Of a DNA stretch of 61,320 bases, positions 17,432-27,600 are shown piece by piece. Location of the stretch: the NCBI RefSeq assembly GCF_017814975.1, contig NZ_JAGIQA010000037.1, positions 1 through 61,320 on the forward strand, in the 5' to 3' direction. How positions within the stretch are numbered: the first letter of the stretch is position 1; every line of letters begins with the position of its first letter. A program made the position numbers and the translations under genes. Below the pieces are notes generated by a model, which saw only the letters and a program-made list of their open reading frames with translations, was not told the origin of the DNA and did not search any database. This DNA is from Cupriavidus consociatus. GTDB lineage: Bacteria; Pseudomonadota; Gammaproteobacteria; Burkholderiales; Burkholderiaceae.

Positions 17432-17953
17432 ATGTCCTTTTTTACCTCCGATCAGTTTGCGGCAGTCCACAAGACCAACCTGGACAATATGGCTACGCTG
17501 TCTAACACGGCGCTTCAAAGGATCCAGAAGCTGGCGGAATTGAACCTGCAGGCAGCCAAAGCCGCGCTGGCGGAGGGCCAGGACCGCTTCCTGCGCGTGG
17601 CAGCCGGCACGAACTTGCGCGAGGCGCTGGCGGTGCAGGGAACCCTGTCCCAGAACGCTGACATGGCCATCTCCTATGCGCGCTACGTCTGCGAGATCGC
17701 ATCGCAGGCGCATACTGAACTGGCCAAGGTCGTGGAGGAACAGTACGAGCAGCACTATCGCAATGTGCAGGCATTCGTCGACACGTTTGTGAAGAACGCG
17801 CCGGCCGGCTCCGAAGCAATCTGCGCCTTGCTCCAGTCAACCGTGGACGCGGCCAACCAATCCTACCGCTCGGCTCAGGCTCTCTCGCAGCAGGTCGCCG
17901 ACCTGACCACTGCCAATCTCGCCGCAGGCGCGGGCGTCGCCAGCAAGTCGTGA
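17432..17953 (+). CDS. phaP: Phasin (PhaP family) granule-associated protein
   Basis: The 173-residue protein starts MSFFTSDQFAAVHKTNLDNM and has the phasin_2 pattern of amphipathic helices: LQRIQKLAELNLQAAKAALAE, a middle with EEQYEQHYRNVQAFVDTF, then KNAPAGSEAICALLQSTVDAANQSY. Phasins coat polyhydroxyalkanoate granules. I chose ATG 17432, which fits family N-termini; the frame is open back to 17351 without homology. A broken phaB gene and a second phasin follow, so this was a granule-related cluster. Confidence 0.9.
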   Translation: MSFFTSDQFAAVHKTNLDNMATLSNTALQRIQKLAELNLQAAKAALAEGQDRFLRVAAGTNLREALAVQGTLSQNADMAISYARYVCEIASQAHTELAKVVEEQYEQHYRNVQAFVDTFVKNAPAGSEAICALLQSTVDAANQSYRSAQALSQQVADLTTANLAAGAGVASKS

Positions 17954-18127
17954 TGCAGCGCCGGCACGGCCGGCACCTAGCCGTTCGATTCTCCAGGGCA
18001 GCCGACAACTCCCCTGCCGCGCAGCGTCGGCAGCGCAATGGCGAGTGCGCCGGACCGACCAGTCCGGCCTGCCTCGCGGGCGGACCCGGGCCTATCTTCT
18101 TCAACAATGAGCCATAGAGAGATCAGC

Positions 18128-18692
18128 ATGACGAACCTGAACAGAATCGCACTGGTAACTGGCGGCATGGGTGGCTTGGGCGAGGCCATCGCCATCCGTC
18201 CTGGTAAACAACGCCGGCATTACCCGAGACATGGCCTTAAAGAAGATGGACCAGTCGAGCTGGGATGCCGTGATCCGCACCAACTTCGACTCCGTGTTCA
18301 ACGTGACCAAGCCGCTGTGCGACGGCATGGTGGAACGCGGCTGGGGCCGGATCATCAACATCTCTTCGGTCAACGGATCCAAGGGCGCGTTCGGCCAGAC
18401 CAACTATGCGGCCGCCAAGGCCGGCATGCATGGATTCACCAAGGCGCTGGCGCTCGAAGTCGCGCGCAAGGGCGTGACAGTCAATACTGTATCGCCGGGC
18501 TACCTTGCCACCAAGATGGTGACCGCCGTGCCGCAAGACATCATGGACAGCAAGATCCTGCCGCAGATTCCAATGGGCCGGGTGGGCAAGCCCGAAGAAG
18601 TGGCGGGGCTGATTGCCTTCCTGTGCTCTGATGACGCCGGCTATGTGACCGGCGCCAATATCGCCATCAATGGCGGCCAGCATATGCATTGA
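18128..18692 (+). pseudogene. phaB: Acetoacetyl-CoA reductase phaB with internal deletion
   Basis: The start (ATG 18128, NRIALVTGGMGGLGEAIA) and the rest from VLVNNAGITRDMALKKMDQS to INGGQHMH are clear PhaB sequence. The residues between, roughly 20 to 82 of the normal 246, are missing. At 18187-18205 the two parts join in different frames, so the start codon now leads to an unrelated tail. The lost part includes much of the NADPH-binding Rossmann fold, so even the downstream frame, openable from 18171, could not be active. The active-site Ser, Tyr-x-x-x-Lys (NYAAAKAG) and C-terminus remain undamaged, suggesting a recent event. GCCATC repeats at the junction may have helped the deletion. Confidence 0.88.
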
Positions 18693-18982
18693 ACGGCATC
18701 GGACCATGAGATCAACGCGACACCGAGGACCTGCCCCGCCCGTCGGCAGATCAACCAATACTAACGGAGCCTCTCGCGTTCTCGTTGCGTGGCTTCACGG
18801 TCAAGCTTCCCAGGGCGCTGCGGGACCTGGCCTGCACAAGACTGGCCCTTTGCCCTTGTCCCATCGCTTGGCGCAGTCGCAAGACGGCTCGCCAAATCCG
18901 CACATCGACTTCCACAGATTTCCCGATCAGGCTGTACGGGACATGTGGCACCCCGACAGTCGGGGATAACCCAAAGGAGACC

Positions 18983-19555
18983 ATGATGCCAGCAGTCAAT
19001 CTACAACCCTTGTACGGAGCACAGGCAGCAGCCATGGATATCGTTTTTGGCATAACGACCAAGGCGCTGGATGCCTATCAGAAGCTTGCTGACCTCGGCC
19101 TGCAAACCATGAGGGAGGCGGTGGCCGACAACCATGAGACAATGCGTAAGGCATTCGCCGCCAAGGACGCGCAGGAGTTGTTGGCGTTGCAGGTAACGCT
19201 TGTCGAGCCCGCCGCGGAGAAGGGACGAATATTCCTCGAAAAAGTCCAGGAAATCGCGGCGGCCACGCGCTCGGACTTTCGAAAGGTGGCAGAAGCGCAG
19301 TTCGAAGCCAACAAGCGCAACTTGCAGGAGGTCTTCGAGAAGCTTTCGGAAAATGCCCCGGCCGGCTCCGAAGGCGCGCTGAGCGCGTGGCAGGCGGCAA
19401 TGGCATCCGGAACGACGCTCTGCGAATCCATACAGCAATCCACCCGCCAAGCTCTCGAACTGGCGGAGAATCAAGTTGCGAGCGCCGCCGCGGCGGCGGC
19501 AAACGTCGCGCACAAGGCCAATGCGCAGTCGGCGCGCGTTGCAGGCAAGCGCTAA
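18983..19555 (+). CDS. phaP: Second phasin (PhaP family)
   Basis: The 190-residue protein (MMPAVNLQPLYGAQAAAMDI) is another phasin_2 protein: AYQKLADLGLQTMREAVADN, KVAEAQFEANKRNLQEVFEKL and SENAPAGSEGALSAWQAAMA parallel the first phasin. An Ala-rich C-terminal tail follows. ATG 18983 has AAAGGAGA just upstream; the earlier open frame from 18785 has no homology. It lies 290 bases after the broken phaB. The two phasins are clearly diverged, so the pair is not a recent duplication. Confidence 0.88.
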   Translation: MMPAVNLQPLYGAQAAAMDIVFGITTKALDAYQKLADLGLQTMREAVADNHETMRKAFAAKDAQELLALQVTLVEPAAEKGRIFLEKVQEIAAATRSDFRKVAEAQFEANKRNLQEVFEKLSENAPAGSEGALSAWQAAMASGTTLCESIQQSTRQALELAENQVASAAAAAANVAHKANAQSARVAGKR

Positions 19556-19707
19556 CGGGCAGTCTGGCCTGTTGGAGAGGGATGCCGCGGTGCAAGCCCT
19601 CTCCGCCTGCGACGATGAATCAGTAGAAAAGGCATCGCGAGACGGCAGCCATGACGCGAGAGCATTTTGCGGTTTGGATTCTGGAAGGCCGGCATGTGCA
19701 CGAGCGC

Positions 19708-20607
19708 TTACTGGCGTAGGACGGCTTCAACCATCTTGACGAACGCTGGGGCAATCAGGTCGTAACCCTTCGCGGTCATGTGAATTTCGTTTAGCCAGTT
19801 TGGGTCCGCCGCCGTCGGATCGGCCGGGGCCGGGGGGGCCATGGCGCGTGAATCGAGGATGTGAAAATTCTCCAGCGCTGCGCCGGCGATGATCTCATCG
19901 TGCAGAAGATCGATGAAATGCCTGGTGAGTTCCAGCCAGTCGACCGGCGGCACTTCATAGGCAAGCAACGATGGAAAGAGCCAGGGTCCCAATGGCCCTG
20001 CCCCGACATCGCGCGGCTGTGCATAGGAGTAGCAATGCGTGAAGATCGGAATGTGCCGGTTCTTGGCACTCCTGGCTCGCAGCCTATCCAATGCCCGGTA
20101 TTGGGCAAGCATGTGATCTCGAAAGGCTGCCCAGCCGTCCGGCGACACATACCGACCGACCGGCCCCATGGCTGCCCGCTCGGACTTGGTCAGAAGTAGA
20201 CGCTCGCCAGTCATCCGTGGTACGCCATTCCTGTCATGCGGCAACACCGCCAGCGCGTCAATCAGATCATTTCCCCCGCCAGACAGGAGCAGCCCATCCC
20301 AGTTTTCCTCGAACCCCGCGCCTGCGGCAAAGTGCCGGAAGAAGAAGGGGTCTTGACGCCATTCGACCATATGTTTGAGCGTATCGGCAGGGTCGGCGCA
20401 GTTGACGATAGCCGTGTCCTGGCTGAACCTCAGCCTCATGAGCAAGGATGAAGCGGCAAACAGGCTGAGACCGTTGATAGAAAACCAGGAATCGCCTTGC
20501 GCCAGCAGCTTCAGGGCAAAGAGATTAAAGTCGGGCGCCGCATCAGTCTGAAGATGCGATGCGGGCGAAATGCGGACGGTCGGCATCATTCCCCATAGCA
20601 CGGGCAC
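19708..20607 (-). CDS. SGNH/GDSL-like hydrolase
   Basis: The 299-residue protein has the SGNH blocks: nucleophile Ser in GDSWF (residues 38-42), GGGNDL at 110-115 for the oxyanion Asn, and a C-terminal NEIHMTAKGYDLIA with the catalytic His. The usual Asp three residues before this His is Asn here (NEIH), which may alter or weaken catalysis. There is no clear signal peptide, so it is probably cytoplasmic or exported by another route. Starts at 20607 or the internal ATG at 20586 are possible. It faces the phasins and may be unrelated to them. The substrate is unknown; esterases and lipases are typical. Confidence 0.75.
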   Translation of the reverse strand: MPVLWGMMPTVRISPASHLQTDAAPDFNLFALKLLAQGDSWFSINGLSLFAASSLLMRLRFSQDTAIVNCADPADTLKHMVEWRQDPFFFRHFAAGAGFEENWDGLLLSGGGNDLIDALAVLPHDRNGVPRMTGERLLLTKSERAAMGPVGRYVSPDGWAAFRDHMLAQYRALDRLRARSAKNRHIPIFTHCYSYAQPRDVGAGPLGPWLFPSLLAYEVPPVDWLELTRHFIDLLHDEIIAGAALENFHILDSRAMAPPAPADPTAADPNWLNEIHMTAKGYDLIAPAFVKMVEAVLRQ

Positions 20608-20857
20608 TGCGGCCCCCAGATCTTGCTTCTTCCATCAGCGTTCTCTTTCGGCAGCCGTGCTGCAGTTGAAAAAAGGATAGATATCGCCCGCGCAAACGGT
20701 TATCAGCCAAATGATTGACGCGTTGAACGCCTCAGGTCGAAGTAGCGTGCGTGCGGCCAGGCCTGCGGGACCGGGACAAGATGGGTGGTGTCTGCTACGC
20801 CACGCCCAGCTTGCTCCCCTGTGACGAATTTTCCGCGTTGACACCCAGACATGAATT

Positions 20858-21549
20858 ATGCCGGCCTTCGGTTCCTTGCCTAGAATTTGTAAAGTTTACC
20901 GCCTGTACAGAGCGGTAATTCAAAAGCAATGCAATCAATATGCAACCTACTTTGCGGGCGTAGGTAGCCAACAGGACGACCCGAATCCAATACGAGTACT
21001 GTTTCGACAATTTGGAGAAAAAGGGGCGAATAGAATACGTGATGCTGCATATGTTGAGTTGGTCAAGGCCTATCATCGCGGTGATAGCATTTATATTTTT
21101 GGATTCTGCCGGGGCGCCGCAATCGCCCGTATGTTGGCCAACATGATTGCCAGCTGTCCATTCCAGGCAATGTCAGGAATGTCATCCACCTGCTAGCGAT
21201 CGATGAAAACCGGCAGCCATTCCAGCCTACCTTGCTGACGCGGAGCGAAGACGATGACGTAAGGGTAAAGGAGATATGGTTCAGGGGCGTTCATGCTGAC
21301 ATCGGCGGAGGCTATCGCGAACACAAACTGGCCGATGTCACCCTCCGATTTATGAGAAACAGGTTGGAACGGGACCATGGCAAGGAACCAGAGAAGGATA
21401 ACGATCCTGACCCGTTCGGCGTAATGCATAGCCACGAGCGTAGCAAGATCCCCAAAATGCCCCGCGTCGTTTCAGTTCAGGGTGGTCATCGCAAACCGTG
21501 CATTCACAAGAGCGCCTTCCTCAGAGAGACGCGATATCTGAACACCTGA
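20858..21549 (+). pseudogene. Decayed Tle1-like lipase gene (DUF2235)
   Basis: Two frames together recall a DUF2235 alpha/beta hydrolase, the domain of type VI secretion Tle1 phospholipases. Frame one (20858-21196) has KVYRLY, an aged YATYFAGVGSQQDD segment, and the nucleophile elbow IFGFCRGAAIARM, with Cys before Arg where Ser is common. A second frame resumes HLLAIDENRQPFQPTLL and EIWFRGVHADIGGGYREHKLADVTL. The start of the protein (FDGTWN region) and about 100 central residues are absent, and the frames differ. The area is AT-richer than its neighbours, which suggests acquired DNA. No VgrG or other type VI gene is visible. Confidence 0.75.
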
Positions 21550-21688
21550 AGGCGCTACGGGATAGTCGCCAATGTGAAATCGAGGATCAAGATTGAGATG
21601 AGAGGTCGGCAGTCAAGTTGGTCCTAGTGCGGCTCGGGGGCACACAGCGTTCGAACGCAACATTTTCACTCCCAGGAAGCCTATGGAA

Positions 21689-22035
21689 CCGAAGTCTCCC
21701 CGGACTTCATCAGCTCGGTCACCGACGAAGTCATGGCCGAAACCGTCATCCCCTCATTTGATACGGAGGTCGTCAAGGCGCTGGAACTCAGGGTTGCGGA
21801 TCTGCGCTCCGTCCATCGCGAATGGATGCAGCTTGGCATCAGGAACGAAACTGGTCAGCTCTATCGCATCGTCGGCGTGGCTGGCGGGAACGCGTGGCTG
21901 GAAACGCTCGACGTCATGCGCATGCTTGGGTTCGTAAATGAGCTGGATGGCAGCCGAAAATCAACAGAGGGCTGCGATACAATATTTTTCCAGCGGGTTG
22001 ACACAGAGGTTACCGCCAGCTCGGCGACTTGCTAG
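21689..22035 (+). CDS. Hypothetical protein fragment after the Tle1 remnant
   Basis: One frame stays open from about 21640 to TGC-TAG at 22035 and reads AYGTEVSPDFISSV, then VKALELRVADLRSVHREWMQ and a hydrophobic, regular middle. It looks protein-like, and its position suggests it may be the C-terminal part of the decayed effector gene or of a partner. There is no good start codon or ribosome site before the internal ATG at 21733. I do not recognise the domain. Confidence 0.4.
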
Positions 22036-22132
22036 TCGTCTTGTGAGACGATCGGACTGTAGATGAATCTGCACGCGCGCTGGCGAAATGCCCGATGACC
22101 ATAACTGCGAAATTTCGAACACCCCAACTAAT

Positions 22133-22260
22133 GGGGGGATGCCTACCAAAGGCACCCACTTGTCGATATCAGCGACAGTCTGCGATACTGCCAGCCGATT
22201 CAGCCCCTCGACCTCTCGGCGAGGGGCTCTTCTTTTTGTCGGACAGCGCCCGATAGCGGC
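22133..22260 (+). repeat. Terminator-associated repeat, copy 1
   Basis: This segment resembles 22873-23000: both have GGGGGGATGCC, then CGATAT--GCGACA-GTCTGCGA, a strong hairpin terminator, and CGGAC-GCGCCCG after the T-run. The likeness spans about 120 bases with gaps. The two are probably remnants of duplicated gene ends. Confidence 0.55.
22202..22238 (+). terminator. Intrinsic terminator
   Basis: AGCCCCTCG and CGAGGGGCT form a perfect nine-pair stem around a nine-base loop, followed by CTTCTTTTT. The run of T is on the plus strand only. It lies after a segment whose coding content I cannot identify and just before the small gene at 22313. Confidence 0.85.
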
Positions 22261-22312
22261 GCAATCTCTTCTGGACTATCAAAAAGACACAAGCTCGGCA
22301 AAGGAGTCCATC

Positions 22313-22570
22313 ATGCGACCGGGGATAGAAGCGCCACGCAGCATTGGGGAGAACCTCAAAGACCTAGACGAGACAGAACTGGCTATCGAGCGCCTGGAGA
22401 GACGCATTGGAGCCCAGGAAGCGCGGATTGCGCAATTGAAGCGGGACGGCATCGACTGTTCCACGGCCCAGGAGATTCGCGCCAACATGCACCAAAGCCT
22501 TGGCGCACTTCTAAAACATCGCTCACTTGTACAGCATGCACTTGCCTATCGCAAGCGGCGAAGTGCATGA
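22313..22570 (+). CDS. Small coiled-coil hypothetical protein
   Basis: The 85-residue protein begins at ATG 22313 behind AAAGGAG. The segment ENLKDLDETELAIERLERR followed by IGAQEARIAQLKRDGIDC has heptad spacing of Leu and Ile and is a likely coiled coil; a second helix SLGALLKHRSLVQHALAYRKRR is basic. It could bind nucleic acid or a partner protein. The open frame extends upstream across a terminator, so the internal start is preferred. No family recognised. Confidence 0.6.
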   Translation: MRPGIEAPRSIGENLKDLDETELAIERLERRIGAQEARIAQLKRDGIDCSTAQEIRANMHQSLGALLKHRSLVQHALAYRKRRSA

Positions 22571-22872
22571 TGAAGAACTTGTTAACGCCGTCCTATCGAG
22601 ATGAGCAGGTTGGTCGCAGTTATTTCAGTCGCGGGCTATCAACTGGCGGTGCGGCTGATCCCTGTGCACCTTGCATTCGTATGGGCTAGGGCCAACACGG
22701 TGTGGTTCCTGTTGACGGCTAGCTGAACCTTGCGTACGTGCTTCATCGTGTCTGCAGGAATTTCGCCTACCTCCTTGACGCTGAGGTTTGTGTGCTTGAT
22801 GACGTCGGCCGATGCAACGTCGAACTACTGCAACTGCGTTGTCGCAATACGCAGCTTTTCGGTCACCCTCGA

Positions 22873-23000
22873 ACGGGGGGATGCCGTCCAGCACCTGCGA
22901 TGGGACGATATTGGCGACAAGTCTGCGAATAATCTTGTCGCCACTCACAGCCCTCGGACCGATTCGGCCGAGGGTTTTTCTTTTTCGGACGGCGCCCGTT
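22873..23000 (+). repeat. Terminator-associated repeat, copy 2
   Basis: This is the partner of the segment at 22133-22260, with shared blocks before and after the hairpin. It stands in the same orientation 740 bases further on, with the coiled-coil gene between the copies. Confidence 0.55.
22951..22985 (+). terminator. Intrinsic terminator
   Basis: CCCTCGG and CCGAGGG pair perfectly around a ten-base loop and are followed by TTTTTCTTTTT. It acts on the plus strand. Confidence 0.85.
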
Positions 23001-23151
23001 AAGGCAAACAGGCCATCCCGCTTAAATGGGATAGTCGAGTACCCCCCGTAATGGATGGGCTCCGTTCCAGCTTGACGAGCCCTTTCCGGTGGAGATTCAA
23101 GCTGCAATTCCGTGGGCCGCAGTGTGGCCAGGATCAACGTGAGCCGTGGCT

Positions 23152-24492
23152 TTATCGCATGCCCGCGCGCATTCCGACCTGCATCAGCGCCTCGCTGGGC
23201 GGCGCCACCTGCAGCGTCGCCAGCAACAATCCCATCCCCGCCAGGATGCGGTACTGGCTGGCCAGTTCGGTGTACTGGCCAGCCACATAGGCCGTACGCG
23301 CGCTGAAGTACTCGTTCTCGGCATTGAGCAGGTCGAGCAGGCTGCGCTGTCCGATGCGGAACTGCCTGCCATAGCTGACGCGCGTAGCATCGCTGGCTTG
23401 CACATATTGCCGGAGACTCACCAGTCGGTCCTGCGCCGTCCGGTACGCGTTATAGGCCAGCGACATGCTTTCCTGCACCTGCCGGCGCAGCCGCTCCAGG
23501 TTCTGCTCGGCTTCCTCGATCTGGTAGCTGGCCTCGTTGATGCGAGCCTTGTCAGCGTTGCCGCGGAACAGGTTATAGCGCACGCGCAGCATTACGCTGC
23601 GCTCGTCGGTGGTGCCCAGCACGCGGTCGCGGTCGCGCGCTGCGCCAACCTCGAGGTCCAGCCGTGGCCACAAGGCAGAGCGGGCCTGGGAGCGCATGGC
23701 CTGCGCTTCGGCGATATCCGCCTGTCCTGCGCCCAGCGCAGGATGGCTGGCATTGGCCACCCGCTGTGCCTCGGGCTCGGTGGCGGGCAGCACGGCAGCT
23801 AGGGATTCCGGACGGGACAAGCGCTGCGGCGGCGTCCCGACCACGCGCAGGAAGGCCGTCATGGCATCCTGCAGCGCCCCCTCCTCGGCCCGCAGGTTGG
23901 CCTGGGCCAGCGCCAGCCGGCTCTCAGCCTGGTACAGGTCGGCGCGGCGCAGCACGCCGTTGTCGGCGCCTAGCCGGATCTGGTCATAGATGTGCTGGTG
24001 GGCCTCGAGGTTGGCGACGCCGATGGCCACCGTTTCCTGGCGGCGCAGCACCTCCACATAGACGCCGACGGTGCGCAGCGCGATATCTTCGGCGGTGGCG
24101 CCGACCCGGTAGGCCGCGCCGTCGATCCGCGCGCCCTGGCGCTCGACGTCGCTGCTGACGCCAAAGCCGTCGAACAGCATCTGCGTGATCGTGATGTCGG
24201 CGGCATGACGCGCATACGATGTGTCAGACAGGCCCGTCACGCGGGTGCTGTGGCTGTCCAGGCGCACGCGGCCGGTGGCAGCGTTGAGATCGATCCGCGG
24301 CAGGTAACCGGCGCGCGCCTGCTTCAGCCCCTCGTCGGCGGCCAGGCGACGGCTACCCGCTGCCAGCACATCGGGATTCGTGTGCACGGCCTGATCGACC
24401 GCCTGTGGTAGCGCCTGTGCTGCCACGTGCAGCGGCACCACCATGGCTGCCCATAGCAGTACGGGTGTCAGCCGCCGCCATGTCGTCGTCAT
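23152..24492 (-). CDS. TolC-family outer-membrane protein of a type I secretion system
   Basis: The 446-residue protein has a signal peptide (MTTTWRRLTPVLLWAAMVVP, cleavage near VAA-QA) and two OEP repeats. LPQAVDQAVHTNPDVLAA opens the family fold, and QFRIGQRSLLDLLNAENEYF is the hallmark of the second repeat. It forms the outer-membrane channel for the adhesin exporter. ATG 24492 follows GGGGGAAG; the extension to 24534 is not signal-like. It is the last gene of the secretion locus, 173 bases after the adhesin, as in LapA-LapBCE-type systems. Confidence 0.9.
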   Translation of the reverse strand: MTTTWRRLTPVLLWAAMVVPLHVAAQALPQAVDQAVHTNPDVLAAGSRRLAADEGLKQARAGYLPRIDLNAATGRVRLDSHSTRVTGLSDTSYARHAADITITQMLFDGFGVSSDVERQGARIDGAAYRVGATAEDIALRTVGVYVEVLRRQETVAIGVANLEAHQHIYDQIRLGADNGVLRRADLYQAESRLALAQANLRAEEGALQDAMTAFLRVVGTPPQRLSRPESLAAVLPATEPEAQRVANASHPALGAGQADIAEAQAMRSQARSALWPRLDLEVGAARDRDRVLGTTDERSVMLRVRYNLFRGNADKARINEASYQIEEAEQNLERLRRQVQESMSLAYNAYRTAQDRLVSLRQYVQASDATRVSYGRQFRIGQRSLLDLLNAENEYFSARTAYVAGQYTELASQYRILAGMGLLLATLQVAPPSEALMQVGMRAGMR

Positions 24493-24665
24493 GCTTCCCC
24501 CAGATCGGGTACACCGCGCTCGCATGCTGCGCACGACGGAACGCGGTGCCCTGCCCGTCTATTATGGTTTTACACTGGCTGGGCAGTGAAACTGCCATCC
24601 TGCATTTCCGCTCTTTGTCGGTCTTCTCTCTTTTTCCGCCTTTCTTGCTTGCTTGCCAGGCCTCT

Positions 24666-27600
24666 TCAGGCGGTGTGGATATTACCGTTGCTCAGCAACG
24701 TGTTCAGGTCCAGCCCCACCACACCCTGCAGCACTGCGACATCCTGGAATGCGGTTCCGGCACTATTGCCGTCCCGATCCACGCTGACCACGGTATTGCC
24801 AGCGACTTCCGACAGCCGCATGAACTGTGCCGCGTTGTCATTGGTCACGCTGACACCCGCCAGCAGGTCGGCCAAGTCCAGCACATCGCCGCCGGCGCCC
24901 GGCTGCGAGCGATCGAAGTCGGTGATGGTGTCCACCGAAGCGACATCGGCGCGCAGAAACTGGAAGGTGTCGCTGCCGGCCCCGCCGGCCAGCATGTCGG
25001 CCCCGGCGCCACCAACCAGCACGTCGTTGCCCAGGCCGCCCGCCAGCTGGTCGTCCCCTGCACCGCCACGCAGCACGTCATTGCCGGCCGAGCCGGTGAG
25101 GGTGTCGCTGAAGGCCGAACCGATCACGCCTTCCATGTTTTTGTAGCTGTCGGTGCCAAGGCCCGCCGCGATGAGGTTTGCGGAGTTGATGCTGCTATCC
25201 TGAGCCAGCGTGAAGTTGACGGAGCCGGTTGCATCGGAGAAATCCAGCAGGTCGATGCCGGCGCCGCCGTCGAGGGTGTCGTTGCCCAAGCCACCGCGCA
25301 GGATGTCGTTGGCGGAGCTGCCGGTCAGGCTGTCATTGAAGCGCGATCCGATTACGCCTTCCATGCCGCTGTATGTATCCGTGCCCAGGCTCACACCGGA
25401 CAGGTTGACTGTATTGCCGTTGCCCTGCGCCAGCGAGAACGTGACCCCGCTGCTGGCATCGGAGAGATCCAGCAGGTCGGTGCCGAGGCCGCCATCGAGC
25501 GTATCGTCTCCTGCGCCTCCGCGCAGGACGTCATCACCGGCGCCGCCCCGAAGCGTATCGCCGGCTGCCCCACCAATGAAAATGTCGCTGGCTGCGGCGC
25601 CGGTCAGCGAATCGACGTTGCTGCCACCATCGAGATAGGATGCCTGGTAGCTCTGGCTCGCCAGCGACACCGTGGCCGCGCCGTTGGTTGACGAGACATT
25701 GACCGTGACGGTAGCGATACTGGTGCCGCCCGCGCCATCGGCAATGGTATAGCTGAAGCTGCCCGTCGCCGAGTTGTCGGAGTCGAACATGACGTAGGCG
25801 TTGTTGGTTCCCGGAGCGAACTTCAAGTTGCTGACCGCACCGGTGGCGGATCCAAGCGCAATCACCGACAACGCCATGCCATCGACGTCACCGTCATTGC
25901 CGAGCAAGGCGCTGACTGGTATCAGGACACCATTGGTGTTGTTCGAGACATAAATTACGTCAGCTGCCGACACAGGTGCGTCATTGACGGGATTGACCGT
26001 GATCGCCACGGTGTCGGTGTCGACTGCAAACCCGTCGCTGCTCTGCATTTGCAGAGATGCGCGGCCTGCATAGTCCTTGTCGCCGGCAAAGCGCAGCCCA
26101 TCCAGCGCGGCATTGATCGCCGCGTCGCTGCCGGTAAAGGTCATGGTGCGGTCCGCCGTGCCGTCGCCTGCAAGGAACTGCAGTCCAGCGATGCCGTCCA
26201 GCGTGATGGCGCCGGCCGTGGCGGTCAGCGTCACAGTGTGAGTGGCGTTGTCCACGTCGGAAATGCTAAGCGCATTGCCGGTGGCCGTGCCGAATTCCAG
26301 CGGCACGTCTTCGTTGACGGACTCCGCCACCGGAACGGAGTTGACGACCGCATCGTTGGCGCCGGTAATATTGACCGTGATTTCCTGGCTGGTGGTGAGA
26401 TCCGCGGAGTGGACTGTCAGGGTATCCGTGGCCTGCTGGCCGGCGCTTAGAGAGTTCGCCTTGGCGTTGTCCAGGGTATATGTCCAGGCACCGGTGTTGC
26501 TATCAAAGGTGAAAGTGCCGTATTGGCCAGCCAGGCTGGCAGACGGCACCGAAGCAAAATAGCCTTGGCCGGCATCGGCATCGCTGACCGTCAACTTGCC
26601 GCTGGCCGATGCATCGCCGGCGATGGCGTTGGCCAGCCCGCCGGCTTCGGTCAACGTCGTGTCCTCGCTGGTCGACGCCGTGATGGTCGCCGCGTCATTG
26701 GCACCAGTGATGTTGACCGTAATGGTCTGCTGCGCGGTCTGGTCCGCCGACACCACTGTCAGCGAATCGCTGACCTGCTGACCTGCGGTCAGCGCATCGG
26801 CCTTGCTGTTGTCCAGGGTGTAGGTCCAGGCCCCGGTGTTGCTGTCGAAGCTGAAGGTGCCGTACTGGCCCACGAGATTGTCCGGCGGCACTGCAGCAAA
26901 TTGCGCCTGGCCAGTATCGACATCGCCGACCGTCAGCGTGCCGCTGGCCGATGCATCGCCGGCGATCGCGTTGGCCAGCCCGCCGGCTTCGGTCACCGTT
27001 ATGTCTTCACTCGTCGACGCGGTAATGGTCGCCGCGTCGTTGGTACCCGTGATGTTGACCGTAATGGTCTGCTGCGCGGTCTGGTCCGCCGACAATACTG
27101 TCAGCGAATCGCTGACCTGCTGGCCCGCGGTCAGCGCATCGGCCTTGCTGTTGTCCAGGGTGTAGGTCCAGGCCCCGGTGTTGCTGTCGAAGCTGAAGGT
27201 GCCATACTGGCCCGCGAGGCTGTCCGGCGGCACCGAAGCAAAATGCGCTTCACCGGTATCGGCATCGCTGACCGCCAGCGTGCCGCTGGCCGAAGGATCG
27301 CCGGCAACAGCGTTGGCCAGTCCCCCAGCCTCCGTCACCAACGTATCTTCGCTGGCCGATGCGGTGATGGTCGCCGCGTCATTGGCACCGGTGATGTTGA
27401 CCGTAATGGTATGTTGGGCGGTCTGGTCCGCCGACAATACTGTCAGCGAATCGCTGACCTGCTGGCCCGCGGTCAGCGCATCGGCCTTGCTGTTGTCCAG
27501 GGTGTAGGTCCAGGCCCCGTTGTTGCTGTCGAAGCTGAAGGTGCCGTACTGGCCCACGAGACTGTCCGGCGGCACTGCAGCAAAATGCGCTTCACCGGTA

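Larger units (their letters stand above)
22571..23151. other. Intergenic region with decayed sequence
   Basis: About 580 bases between the coiled-coil gene and the TolC-type gene. Short frames run on both strands (for instance minus 22625-23137), but none has a ribosome site and a recognisable domain. It contains the second copy of the terminator-associated repeat. Confidence 0.4.

Noticed and set aside
22625..23137. A 170-codon minus-strand frame after the coiled-coil gene
   Set aside because: It crosses a strong plus-strand terminator in reverse, and its low-complexity, basic product resembles no family.
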